From Paroedura picta (Eukaryota > Chordata > Lepidosauria > Squamata > Gekkonidae): a stretch of 64,000 nt of DNA. Numbering within the stretch: the stretch's first letter is position 1; every line of letters begins with the position of its first letter. Under the pieces are notes generated by a model. That model searched no databases. It saw nothing but the letters and a program-made list of their open reading frames with translations, and had not been told where the DNA came from. This document shows positions 53,735-64,000 of this stretch, piece by piece. The DNA lies in the NCBI RefSeq assembly GCF_049243985.1, contig NC_135369.1:21230533-21294532 (forward strand), in the 5' to 3' direction. The translations under genes and the position numbers were made by a program.

Positions 53735-56700
53735 ATGGCCGCCTTGAAACGGAACCGGCAGCAAGCCTGGCCGGAGGAAGAGGGCGACCGAGAGCACGGC
53801 CTCTACAGCTTGCACCGCATGTTCGACATCGTGGGCACCCACCTGACCCACCGGGACGTCCGGGTCCTGTCCTTCCTCTTTGTGGACGTGATCGATGACT
53901 ACGAGCGGGGGATGATCCGCAGCGGCCGGGACTTTCTGCTGGCTCTGGAGAGGCAGGGCCGCTGCGACGAGACCAACTTCCGCCAGGTGCTGCAGTTGCT
54001 GAGGATCATCACCCGCCACGACTTGTTGCCCTATGTCACTTTGAAGAGGAGGAGGGCTGGTACGTCTCCACTTGCTCTGGATTTCGTGTTTCTGCTGGTG
54101 ATTGCTTGGAGCCACTGTTGATTGTGGTAAAATGACACAAATGAGGGTGCCTTTGCTGGAAGGACCAATCCCTGTCTCATATGTTTGCAGTGGGGGGACC
54201 CTGGATTCCCTGACATGCTTACAAGTCATACTGGAGATTGCCTCCATGATCTGGTCACTCTGATGTATGTTTATGCCAAGCTTGGAGGTTCCTTTTTCAT
54301 TACGCATGCATAATAGACATACATTATTTTTTATATTTATAATAATGGAGGGTAAGCATGTACTTACTAATGGGTAAAAACATATCTGGCCTACTTTTCT
54401 GCCAAAATATGGCTCCACAGCAGCCCCCGGGGATTATTATAAGAAAGACAATATGAAAATTCAATCCAAGTGTTGTGTTGGGAGGGGATTCTCAGTGGGG
54501 TCTGGCTCAGGTGGAGGGGTGCCAAGCTTCTTCCTGACTTCATCTGAGGGGTTCCTCAGTTAGCAGCGAGTGACGGGAGGGGGGTCCAGATTCACTGGGA
54601 GCGGGATCTAGGCACAGTGGTGCCTGACTGCTTCTTGTTCATTCCCTGAACAAGAATCAGCCAACGTGATTAGTGAATGACATCCCATTAAAATCCCTCC
54701 CCCAGGTTGTTTCTTCTTAGCCTCATGAACCAAAGTACCTTTCTACAGTAGGGAATTCTTTAAAAAACCCTACTTCTGTGCAAGGTTGTCCTCAAAGTGA
54801 ATAAAAGGGTTTCCCCTTCATTTTCCTCATTTAGGAGAAACTGGCTCTTTTCCTTCAGGAACTTTAAATGAAGAGATCTTTGAGGTTGTGTGGCAAGCAA
54901 GCAGATTCTTTAACCCCACACCACCCTTTTTCCAAGGGCACCGTCCCAATATTCTTCTTCTCCCCCAACCTCCCGCCCCCAAGTGTGAAGCAACCTCAGG
55001 CAAGGGTGATCCATATCATGATCTTCCAGCGCCAGCATGGTGTAGTGGTTAAGAGCATTGGCTTCTAATCTGGTGAGCTATGTTTGAGCCCCCGCTCCTC
55101 CACATGCAGCCCAGCTGGGTGACCTTGGGCTCATCACAGCCCTGTTAGATCTGTTCTCACAGAACAGTTCTGTCATGGCTTTCTCAGCCTCCCCTCCCTC
55201 ACAGGGTGTCTGTTGTGGGGAGGAGAAGGGAAGGCGAATGTAAGCCGCTTTGAGACTCTTTTGGTTAGAGAAAAGCAGCATATAAGAACCAACTCTTCTT
55301 CAGTAATATCAGGGCTCTCTCAGCCTCACCCACCTCACAGGGTGTCTGTTGTGGGGAGAGGAAAGGGAAGGTGATTGGAAGCCGCTTTGAGACTCTTTTG
55401 GTTAGTGAAAAGCGGCATATAAGAACCTACTCTTCTTCCAGTGTCTGTACCTAATGCCGATTTCCCTCTTGTTGGGAACAGGTAACCCTGCCCGATCTCA
55501 CCTGCTCTCTTTTCCCACAGTGTGTCCTGATCTCGTAGACAAGTACCTCGAAGAGACTTCCATTCGCTATGTGACGCCACGAGCGCACCCGAGTGCGGAA
55601 CACGCTCCTGCTCACCAACACAAATCAGGTGAGATTTCATGGGCCAAAGCTTGGCTCTCGCCTCTTTGGCTTCCCTGAGGAGGCCGTGTCCTGCGTTTTA
55701 AGGTGGGAATGTTCAGCCTGGAGAAAAGGAGGTTGAGAGGGGACATGATAGCCCTCTTTAAGTATTTGAAAGGTTGTCACTTGGAGGAGGGCAGGATGCT
55801 GTTTCCGTTGGCTGCAGAGGAAAGGACACGCAGTAATGGGTTTAAACTACAAGTACAACAATATAGGCTAGAGATCCGGAAAAAATTTTTCACAGTCAGA
55901 GTAGTTCAGCAGTGGAATAGGCTGCCTAAGGAGGTGGTGAGCTCCCCCTCACTGGCAGTCTTCAAGCAAAGGTTGGATGTACACTTTTCTTGGATGCTTT
56001 AGGATGCTTAGGGCTGATCCTGCGTTGAGCAGGGGGTTGGACTAGGTGGCCTGTATGACCCCTTCCAACTCTATGATTCTGTGGTCTTGCTGTAGCCTTT
56101 CCTGCCCCTTTGGATCCAGTCTGGTCACCTTTGCCCTTAATAGAGGTCAGGAATCTGTTTTTCTTTCATTGCGTCTGCATCTGGACGTAGCCCTTGCTTA
56201 CTACAGGCAGGCTAGCAGTTTTGGAAAAATTTTATGACTTTATCCTAGCCAGAGGTGCTCACACTTATTTAAGACATTTATATAGAATCTTTCTTCCTTA
56301 CAGAGTCGAAGGCACCTTATGACTCAGATACACTATCAAAAATTCATTAAACCCCCCCCCCCCAATTTTAAAATCGCAGTATAGAAGTGTTTTAATGCTT
56401 TTTGCAGGGGCAGAGATGGGCATGGAATTGGGATCCCTGTCAGTGGGTAGGTAGTGAGTTCCTGCATTGTGCAGGGGGTTGGAACATCTTTTGACTTGTT
56501 GACGGGAATAAAAAGTTTGGGTGACTAGAATAAGAAACTTGCCATCATCAGTTTCGTTTCTCCTCCATGGACATAGATGGCACACACCTGCCCTAAGAAG
56601 ATCTGGGTCCCTCTAGTGCCCCTCTGGATGCCCAACCGTCTAGTCAGACAGCTTCTCCCGAGGCTGGTGGGAGGTTGGGGAACTGGGTCTGGAGTGATGG

Positions 56701-59700
56701 TTTAGGAGTGAATTGATGGGATTATGCTGCTATTTGTACAAGTTCTGTTTCTTATGGGTTTTATTGTAAACCGCCTCGAGCCAGCCTGGCTGGGAGGGGC
56801 GTTCAATAAATTCAAATATAAATGAAAGAAATTTTTTTAAATTGCCACGCCCATTACTCAAATGTCCACCGGCAGCTTTTATCAGCCAGGAAGAGCAAAG
56901 GTCAAGAGCACAGGTGGTAGGGAGCACAGGTGGTAGGTCTCACCTCTCCAAGGATCTTGTCCACATCCTCCAGCTCCATCAGCTGAAAGGTTATCCACAT
57001 AACTCACACAAATACGTGCCAAAGCTACATTTCTGGCCATGCATCCACACTGGTATGTAACCCAGAGCAGATCAGGGGTGGGTGGGTGGGCGGGGGGTCT
57101 TGTTTGAAAAGTAAGTGGCAAATAGATCACAGCAGGCCATTGCATGGTTAGAATCCAATTCTCCGTGATTGTGATGCAGAAGCCGCCAGGCTGTGCAGAA
57201 CAACTCAGCTTCACGATTACGTTCAGATGCTGTGGTGGTGGAGAAATACTTTGTTTTCTCCAATATGGCCTGTATCGCTCTGATTTTTCCACCAGCAGCA
57301 CTCTAGCTGTCATAGCTCCCATTTTATTGCCATCAATTCCCCAGAAAACCAGGGAGAGCGCTTAGAAGAAGAAGAAGAAGAAGAGTTAGTTCTTATATGC
57401 CGCTTTTCCCTACCCGAAGGAGGCTCAAAGCGGCTTACAGTCGCCTTCCCATTCCTCTCCCCACAACAGACACCCTGTGGGGTGGGTGAGGCTGAGAGAG
57501 CGCTGATATCACTGCCCGGTCAGAGCAGTTTTATCAGTGCCGTGGCGAGCCCAAGGTCACCCAGCTGGTTGCATGTGGGGGAGCACAGAATCGAACCTGG
57601 CATGCCAGATTAGAAGTCGGCACTCCTAACCACTACACCAAACTAGTCCTGTCTTGGGATGGGGATCATACATAGGGGTAACTGTGTGAACAGCCTGGGC
57701 TGTTTCCCAGTTCCAGAGAGCGGTGGGGGCCTTGGTAGAATCATCAGCATCCGTGGTAGGAAAATCCCCAGTCATTGGTAGGAAGCCTTAGGCTCCTGAG
57801 GCAGCCCTTGATGCGCCCACCGATTAGGGTAAACTCTTCTGCTGCACCTGCTGGCGGGAGGGGCTAGAGTTTATTTCTATTTGCATTAGTTTGCCTTTCT
57901 CCTGGGGTCTGAAGGTGGATTCTGCAGAGTGAATCAGTGCAGTCAACAAAATGGAGACGGTCAGTAAACAAGGCTTTGGGATTTTAGAGGTCTGGAACCC
58001 CCAGAAAGGACCAAAGCATAGCATAAATATTAACAAGGCACATTAAATGGTACAGAAATTATGTAACAGGATTCTACTTCCCGTAAGCGATGCACAGCAC
58101 CTTAGACCACAAGCCTGTCATTTATCCAGTAAGTTTGGGAACCGTTTTGTGCAGTGCAATCCTGTGAACCAGCAAAGAAAAGCCCTCTTGAAGGGTTCAG
58201 TTTAGGCATAGCTTGCGCAAGGTCAGGAGAATGGAAGGTTTCCTGACCACCTCGAACAGAACGCTGCACAGGATGGGAGCCACGACAGAGAAAAGCACTG
58301 GCAGGGGATAAGCTGTGGGTGATTTGCCCGTGTGCAGGTTGGCTGATGTGAGCAGAGTTTTCGTGGAGAAGCACAGGGAAAGAGACCATCCCACAACTGA
58401 GAGGAGCCAAGACCACAAAGGGCTTTGTACGGGAGAGCCAGTAACAGATGGAAGCCAGTGGAGCATCTACAGAATGAGAATAATACGTCTGGCTCCCACG
58501 TGCCATTCTGGACCCTGTTGGCGTTTCAGAGTTTGAGTGGAGACCAATATTATTATTATTAGATTTATTGCCTGCAGCTATCAGCAATGCTGTCTCACGG
58601 CGGGTTGCATAGTAATAAAACCCCACATAAAATAATAGAATATATTAAACTCCCCATTAAAATTATATATCCCAGCGGCAAAAACCTATCCTCCCACCCC
58701 CAGATCAACTATAACCCCCTTTCTGTGCATCATGGGGGTTATCTGTGGGTGCTGGCAGTCCTACTACCAGGCAATGATCTAGCCCGGTCATGATCTCGCC
58801 TGGAGGGCTGATCTCCCATGCAGTGCAGTACCAAAGTTTACTTTCAGTGTTGATGTGGACATGGGGGGGAGGGGTTTGAAAGTTGCGTACAAAGATAATG
58901 CGTGTAAATCTAATCTGTTAATTGTGCAACCCCATCTTCCTTGCAAAATGGGGGTGGGGGTGGGATAGGTCAGGAGGAGCGGTTAATGGTTGGGCAGACA
59001 ATGGGCCTTTTCCTCCTCTGCAAATCTCCAGTCAGTTTGATCTATGGGGAGGGGGCTCTTCTGAGGAGTCCTTCAGCAGGGATACATTGGTGACAGCGAA
59101 ACTTCAAAACAGGCCATTTGCCACATGTGGGTTCTAAGATGAAGCATTTTTACTCAATTTTGAGGTCCAGGATAGATTTAGTTATTGTTACCTAGGAAGG
59201 ATGGGCTACAAAAAAATTAAGTTTATTATTATTTGTTTTATACCCTGGCTTTCTCCTGAAAAGGACACAAAATAGCTTGTTTTCCTCTCCTCCGCTATTT
59301 TGACAATAACTCTTATGAGGTAGGCGAGTGTCGTCGTGACCGTTTATGCACTGGAGGTTTCATGCTGGGTTGCAGGCTGGAGTTTTAGTCGTGGCAGGTG
59401 GCCCCACCTCTTCCTGCACCCACACGGGGGAGCATTTGGCCCAGTGCACCTCATCTACCCCCTATTTGTGTTCCTGCATGAGAGCTGGGGCAGTAAGGTG
59501 CCCAGTGCATAAACGGTCTGTGTGTGACCCGGCCCATGGCACAGTGGGGATTCAAACCTGGGTCCCCCAAATCCTAGCTTGGTATTCTAGCCATGAAACC
59601 ATACCAGCTATAGATAGGTTGAGATTTATTGGAGGAAAGTTTTGGCGGGGACACTGCCTGATTGGTAGCTCAGTTGCTGTGCTTCTCTAGCTCCCTAAAT

Positions 59701-62700
59701 GCATCTAATACAGCCTTTCTCAACTTTTTTTCCCCATTGAGAAACCTTTGAAACATTCTCCAGGCTTCAAGAAACCCCAGAAGTGGTGAAATCACGCAGA
59801 ATATGGTTGGGAAGCATAGCTCTGTCCATGCCTACCCGGGGCTCCCCCCCTTCCCACTCCCTCCAGGCCCATCATTGGCCATTTTGGGAAGGGGGGGAGG
59901 TCAACATGACTATATATGCTCAAATCACCCGATAAATGTTTTACAAATTTTAAAAATATATTCAGGAAACCCTTCCACGGCTGTCAAAAAATCCCAGAGA
60001 AAGCCTGATCCAATTCTTTCAGAGACAGGCACATACTGACTCGATCAGAAACTGTCAGCCGCACTGTACCCTTTTATAACATTATCGGAACAAGGTTAGC
60101 TCTAAAGACAAGGTTACAGGAGCCGTTCTAGACTGTGTGAGTGTTCTGAGCATGGACCAAAAGTAATATGTATAATGGGGGGTTAACGAAGGATACGGCC
60201 GTGATGGGGAGTGCTGTCAAGTCACAGCCGGCTTATGGCAACCCTGTAGGATTTTCAAAGCAAGAAAAGGTCGGAGGTGGTTTGCTTCTGACTAGCAACC
60301 CTAAACTTCCTTAGTGGCCGACCCTGCTTAGCTTCCAAGCTCTTGCAAAGATGTTACTGAAGAAGAAGAGTTGGTTCTTATATGCCGCTTTACTCAAAGG
60401 AGTCTCAAAGCGGCTTACAATCACCTTCCCTTCCTCTCCCCACAACAGACACCCTGTGAGGCGGGTGAGGCTGAGAGAGCCCTGATATTCCTGCTCGGTC
60501 AGAACAGCTTTATCAGTGCTGTGGGGAGCCCAACGTCACCCAGCTGGCTGTATGTGGGGGAGCGGGGAATCAAACTTAGAACGTGGCACTCCTAACCACT
60601 GCACCATTGTAAAGGGAGAGTTGGAGAACTGTGGTGGGGAGGGGAAATTGGCAAAAATTCCTTTTGTACACGCAGTCTAGTGTCTCCAGATATTTAGCGT
60701 TCTGGGTCTTATCTGACCCTTGGGGTGACGCCCTCCAGTGTTTTCATGGCGGACTCAGTACGGGGTGGTTTTGCCATTCCCTTCCCCAGTCATTACTGTT
60801 TACCCCCCAGCAAGCTGGGTACTCATTTTACCGACCTCGGAAGGATGGAAGGCTGAGTCAACCTTGTGCCGGCTGCTGGGATTGAACTCCCAGCCCCATG
60901 GTCAGAGTTCAGACTGCATGTCTGCTGCCTTACCACTCTGCGCCACAAGAGGCTGTACACTTAGTCATACCATTGATTCCCATAGTTCAGTGCTCTCTGC
61001 TCTCCATAGTCTTTGCTAACCCTGCCTGTGATGTCCTAGGTACTGTGAGCCTAGGACCTTCTTTGTGCATGGTGGGATCTCTGCCCAACTATGGCCCATC
61101 TATTAAGAGAGAGAACGACCTGGAGGTAGAGGATGAAGTTAAAATGGGACTCGTCCCAGGAAAGGCACCCTGAACTTCTTAGAGGGAAAGGCAAGCTTAA
61201 AGGTGATGGCATTACAATACGGACTGACAACCCTTCGGCGTAGTAGCTAATTGGCCTCCTTTCTTGTGCCTTTCAGTGCCTCCCCACCACCCGCTGGTCT
61301 GCTGCTCCTCTTCAGGTCCCCAGATTTGTACCAAGAGGTCTGGTCGGGGAAGAGCCCTCCTTGGTAGCCAGCGGAAAAGGAGGAAGTCGGTGACGCCAGA
61401 CCCTAAAGACAAACAGACGTGCGGTCAGTTGGTAACAAAGGTCTTTCTTCTCCAGATGCTGCTGGTTCAGGGATGACCTACGCCTGTACAGACCTACCCA
61501 ACAACTGTGGTCATCTTCAGAGGTCCTGCTCAGGTGCTTTTAGCATCTGAGGCTAGGCAGTGGATACTCAGTTAAAGGGCTTTTGGGCTGTTGGCATTAA
61601 AATTATGGAAGTTGCTTGTGCCCTTCTGTGTTATAACCGCCCCACTGACCTGCAGCCCAGTTCCAGCCCTCTCCACCCCAGGCTTTTCTCTCCTTGCAGT
61701 TCACCTACTGCCACCACCTGGTCTTTGTAGAAACTACCTTTTGAGGGGACCAAGGCCCCTAGCCTCCTTCCTCTGTGTTGCCATTCTAAGACTTCACTTT
61801 ATACCTGTATCTCCTTCTACCCACTGTCTATTTACCATGGGGACAGCTTTATTGCACTTGTGTACTGCTGGAGAGGCAGCAACTAGCCAATTGACTGCCA
61901 CCTTTTTCTGTTGTTGGGTTTTTTGGGGGGTGGGAGATCATCTGGGCATGGAATTGGGCTCACTGTGGGTGGACAGGTAGTAGTGAGTTTCCTGCATTCC
62001 GCAGGGGTTGGACTAGATGACCCTGGAGGTCCCTTCCAACTCTGTGGGTCTATGTGTAGTTTCCACACAGCCTTCAAGGGCCAGTCCACACAGAACCCAT
62101 TGCAGTAATCTAATCTAGATATTACCAGGGGTTGCATCACAGTAACAAGATTTTTTTCTGCCCAGGATGTGCCGCTGCTTGCTCTCCTGCCAAAGATGGC
62201 AAAAGGCACCTTAGCTATTGCTGCTGCCTGTTTCTCTTAGGAAGCCTGTGTCCAGAAGCACCCCCAGGCTGTGAACTTGCTCCTTTATGGGGAATGCAGC
62301 CCCATCTAGGACAGGGGTTAACCCATTACCGAAATCAAACCTCCCCTCCAAAAAGGCATCTCTGGGGCTTAGGTTTCTACTCCAAAACCACTTCAGAGTT
62401 TCCACAGTCTTCCTGGGTTCTGTTGTCGGCATGAAATAGTGCTGGGTATCATCGTTATATGGGTGGCAGTTCAGCCCAAGTCTCCAAATGACCTCTCCCA
62501 GTGGCTTTAAAAAGATTTTGAAAAGCATGGGGGATAAGGTGGAACTTTGGGGAACCTCAGAGGGCAAGAGACAGAGCAGTAGCGTTGGACAGGATGGGCC
62601 ACTGGGCCTGATCCAGTATGGCTTCTCAAGTCTGGGTCACTGATGCTGTGTATTGATGCAATAGTGGCAGGGCTTCTGGAGTTCTGGCCCTGCAAGTGGG

Positions 62701-63212
62701 CCTCCTAAGGACACCTGGACTTGGGCCACTTTGTGACACAGAGTACTGGACTGGATGGGCCATCGGCCTGATCCAACATGGCTCCTCATACGTCTTCTGA
62801 TGTTCTCATCTTGCCATCTGGTGTCTTCTTTCCAGACATCCGCCTCCGAGTCCGAGCGGAGTATTGCCAGCATGAGACGGCCCTGGAGGGGAACGTCTTC
62901 TCCAACAAGCAGGACCCTCTCGAGCGTCAGTTTGAGCGCTTCAGCCAGGCCAACACGATCTTGAAGTCCCGGGACCTGGGCTCGATCATCTGTGACATAA
63001 AGTTCTCAGAGCTCACTTACCTCGACGCCTTCTGGCGCGACTACATCAACGGCTCGCTGCTGGAGGCCCTGAAAGGCGTCTTTATCACGGACTCGCTCAA
63101 GCAAGCGGTGGGCCACGAAGCCATCAAGCTCCTGGTCAACGTGGACGAAGAGGATTACGAGGTGGGCCGCCAGAAACTCCTGAGGAACTTGATGCTCCAG
63201 ACGGCTCCTTGA
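53735..63212 (+). CDS. DEDD: DEDD, death effector domain-containing DNA-binding protein, complete coding region (4 coding exons)
   Basis: Coding exons are 53735-54059, 55521-55628, 61277-61423 and 62836-63212. Phases join cleanly to 318 codons plus stop, the length of human DEDD. The death effector domain lies at about residues 24-104 (LYSLHRMFDIVGTHLTHRDV, then RHDLLPYVTLKRRR). A basic nuclear-localisation region follows (GSQRKRRKSVTPDPK, in exon 3). The C-terminal half (DIRLRVRAEYCQHETAL, FSELTYLDAFWRDYING) is the part shared with DEDD2. The sequence fits DEDD much better than DEDD2, which diverges in the DED and linker. The family acts in apoptosis signalling and nuclear or nucleolar repression, and binds caspases and other DED proteins. 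The linker around HPSAEHAPAHQHKS is the least conserved part but keeps the human length. The ATG (gcaagATGg) is a good Kozak context. An in-exon acceptor at 53662 places 72 bp of 5' UTR before it. Confidence 0.96.
55029..55440 (+). repeat. Sauria-type SINE with doubled 3' half
   Basis: A full copy ends at aactcttcttc (55301), then a second 3' half starts agtaatatcagggctctctc. It lies about 80 bp before DEDD coding exon 2. Confidence 0.87.
55704..56090 (+). repeat. CR1 LINE 3' part
   Basis: Open frame for the last 99 residues of CR1 ORF2 (SLEKRRLRGDMIALFKYLKG ...), then the 3' end ccttccaactctatgattct. Confidence 0.9.
56405..56495 (+). repeat. CR1-group LINE 3' scrap
   Basis: 'ggcatggaattgggatccct gtcagtgggtaggtagtgag' resembles the copy at 61905. 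Confidence 0.5.
56715..56825 (+). repeat. L2-like LINE 3' end
   Basis: 'attgtaaaccgcctcgagcc agcctggctgggaggggcg' and a tail of AATAAATTC. Confidence 0.6.
56830..57360. other. DEDD intron 3, nothing recognised
   Basis: No repeat, RNA or coding similarity identified. Confidence 0.35.
57365..57646 (-). repeat. Sauria-type SINE
   Basis: Reverse copy starting with a GAA repeat, then agttagttcttatatgccgc, ending ccactacaccaaactagtcc. Confidence 0.9.
58130..58680 (-). repeat. L2-like LINE fragment
   Basis: Phrases 'gccaagaccacaaagggctt', 'aacagatggaagccagtgg' and 'tgccattctggaccctgttg' match the 43265 family. A reverse 3'-end scrap follows. Confidence 0.45.
59230..59610 (-). repeat. MIR-like SINE, with insertion
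   Basis: Reverse MIR parts 'aataactcttatgaggtagg' and 'cagtggggattcaaacctgg' are separated by unrelated DNA. Confidence 0.45.
59706..60010 (+). mobile_element. hAT-type MITE, gagaaacccctgaaa family
   Basis: Begins cagcctttctcaactttttt and ends atcccagagaaagcctg; colinear with the copy at 20104. Confidence 0.7.
60208..60352 (-). repeat. 5S-rRNA-derived SINE
   Basis: In reverse, cttggaagctaagcagggtc ggccactaagg follows 5S rRNA, and the tail is gccggctgtgacttgacagc. Confidence 0.75.
60360..60606 (-). repeat. Sauria-type SINE
   Basis: Reverse copy from agaagaagagttggttctta to ctaaccactgcacc. Confidence 0.88.
60708..60954 (-). repeat. tRNA-derived SINE (family B), 3' end missing
   Basis: From tatctgacccttggggtgac to cgccacaagaggct. 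Confidence 0.85.
61424..61900. other. DEDD intron 4, 5' part, nothing recognised
   Basis: No repeat, RNA or coding similarity identified. Confidence 0.35.
61905..62058 (+). repeat. CR1-group LINE 3' end
   Basis: 'gcatggaattgggctcactg' to ttggactagatgaccctgga and ccttccaactctgtggg. Confidence 0.8.
62060..62570 (-). repeat. L2-like LINE reverse-transcriptase fragment
   Basis: On the minus strand it encodes SSTLSPMLFKIFLKPLGEVI, a catalytic-box relative NDDTQHYF, KEQVHSLGVLLDTGF, and further on ISRLDYCNGF. These are landmarks of L2/CR1-group ORF2. The frame is broken and the first D-box residue is changed. Confidence 0.75.
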
Positions 63213-64000
63213 ACCCCACCCCACACCCCTTTTTTCTCATCTGCCGCCTCTTTGGAATGGAATTGAGAATCTTATTTCCTTAAAGAAAGGGGGGGAAGGA
63301 TATTCAAATCCTGAGCAACTGCAAGGCCTGCCCACATGGAAATCGATACAGCTGATTTCCTCCCTCCCTCTGGTTGGGAACCAAAATGGGAGGCAGGAAA
63401 AATTCTGAGAAGGTCGCCCTGAGCCGCTTTTTACGAGGTCTTTGGAAAGGGTCATTCCCTAGAGCCCAGGAGAAGAGCCTTGTTGGCTGCTGGCTGGAAG
63501 CTCCCCAAGGTCTATTGTCCTTCTTTATCACGTTCTCTCTTGTGCTGTCGACTTCTACTACTTAATTTTTGATTTTTTGTTTTGTTTTGTTGGTACAGTC
63601 TCCCAAAATTAGACTCCCCCCTTGCCGCACTTAGCTATGGCCCAGAAAGGTTTTAAATGGGTATAGCCTGACCCAGAAAAGGAGACTTCAACTTGTCTCT
63701 TTATATTTAAGGGGGGGGGAATTGAACCCAAATGTAGCTTGTTCTTGTGAGGGGAACATCTTATGCCAGTGTTTTCTTTCAAAGCTGTGAGTTTGGGGTG
63801 GGGGGCGTGCAGAGGAGGGAAGGAGTTTTGGTGTCTTGGACTACGAGAACCGGAAAGATGCTCTTAATTGAAACCAAATCTGTGTCCACCCACCTCCATG
63901 ATGTAGCATCGTCTTCGAGATGGCGGCGAGTCCTGTCGGTTGAATTTATGAACTGTTATGCAATTGAATTTTTTTTGGGAGGGGGGGGGAGGCGTTTCCT
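63213..64000 (+). other. DEDD: DEDD 3' UTR, runs off the window
   Basis: Downstream of the stop there is no recognised repeat and no AATAAA hexamer, so the transcript probably ends beyond 64000. Runs of G appear at 63712, 63799 and 63981. Confidence 0.6.

Noticed and set aside
53726-54418. 230-codon open frame on the minus strand
   Set aside because: It is the antisense shadow of DEDD coding exon 1, whose sense translation is clearly conserved.
55703-56002. 99-codon open frame that looks well conserved
   Set aside because: It is the end of CR1 ORF2 inside a truncated LINE, not a host gene.
62211-62567. 118-codon minus-strand frame with reverse-transcriptase residues next to DEDD exon 4
   Set aside because: Not a new reverse transcriptase: its landmarks are those of an L2-like LINE and flanking frames are broken.

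Overview
The window is nuclear DNA from a vertebrate, almost certainly a squamate reptile (lizard, possibly a gecko). The evidence is three intron-rich protein-coding genes close to their human counterparts, set in a dense background of tRNA-derived SINEs of the Sauria type, 5S-rRNA-derived SINEs, CR1, L2-like and BovB-like LINEs, and many short hAT-type DNA elements. I saw no bacterial-type operon, CRISPR array, retrovirus or LTR element.

Layout. (1) 1-3100: upstream flank with SINEs, one palindromic hAT MITE and a CR1 fragment. (2) 3250-7975, plus strand: EIF1AD, one untranslated exon plus five coding exons, 168 codons, complete. (3) 9778-34700, minus strand: SART1, 20 coding exons, 828 codons, complete. 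EIF1AD and SART1 converge tail to tail, with poly(A) signals about 1.8 kb apart, as in human 11q13. (4) 34700-38300: a repeat-bearing spacer between divergently transcribed genes. (5) 38300-64000, plus strand: DEDD, with a likely untranslated first exon ending at 38541, a 15-kb first intron, four coding exons (318 codons, as in human) and a 3' UTR that runs off the window.

The genes act in RNA and nuclear regulation but I infer no joint pathway. EIF1AD is an eIF1A-like nuclear protein, SART1 is the Snu66-type subunit of the U4/U6.U5 tri-snRNP, and DEDD is a nuclear death-effector-domain protein. In human, DEDD lies on 1q23 and not beside SART1, so this adjacency is a lineage-dependent arrangement.

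The most unusual material is in the repeats: a composite hAT element that seems to have carried flanking DNA with its own target-site duplication (19636-19919), Sauria SINEs with a tandemly doubled 3' half sharing one breakpoint (24.7 kb and 55.0 kb), a SINE/MITE junction present twice in opposite orientation (21.96 and 24.71 kb), and a CpG-rich segment in a SART1 intron with a Helitron-like 3' end (29877). I found no convincing new protein-coding system. All exon boundaries were read by eye from splice sites, reading phase and remembered human proteins; no alignment was run.
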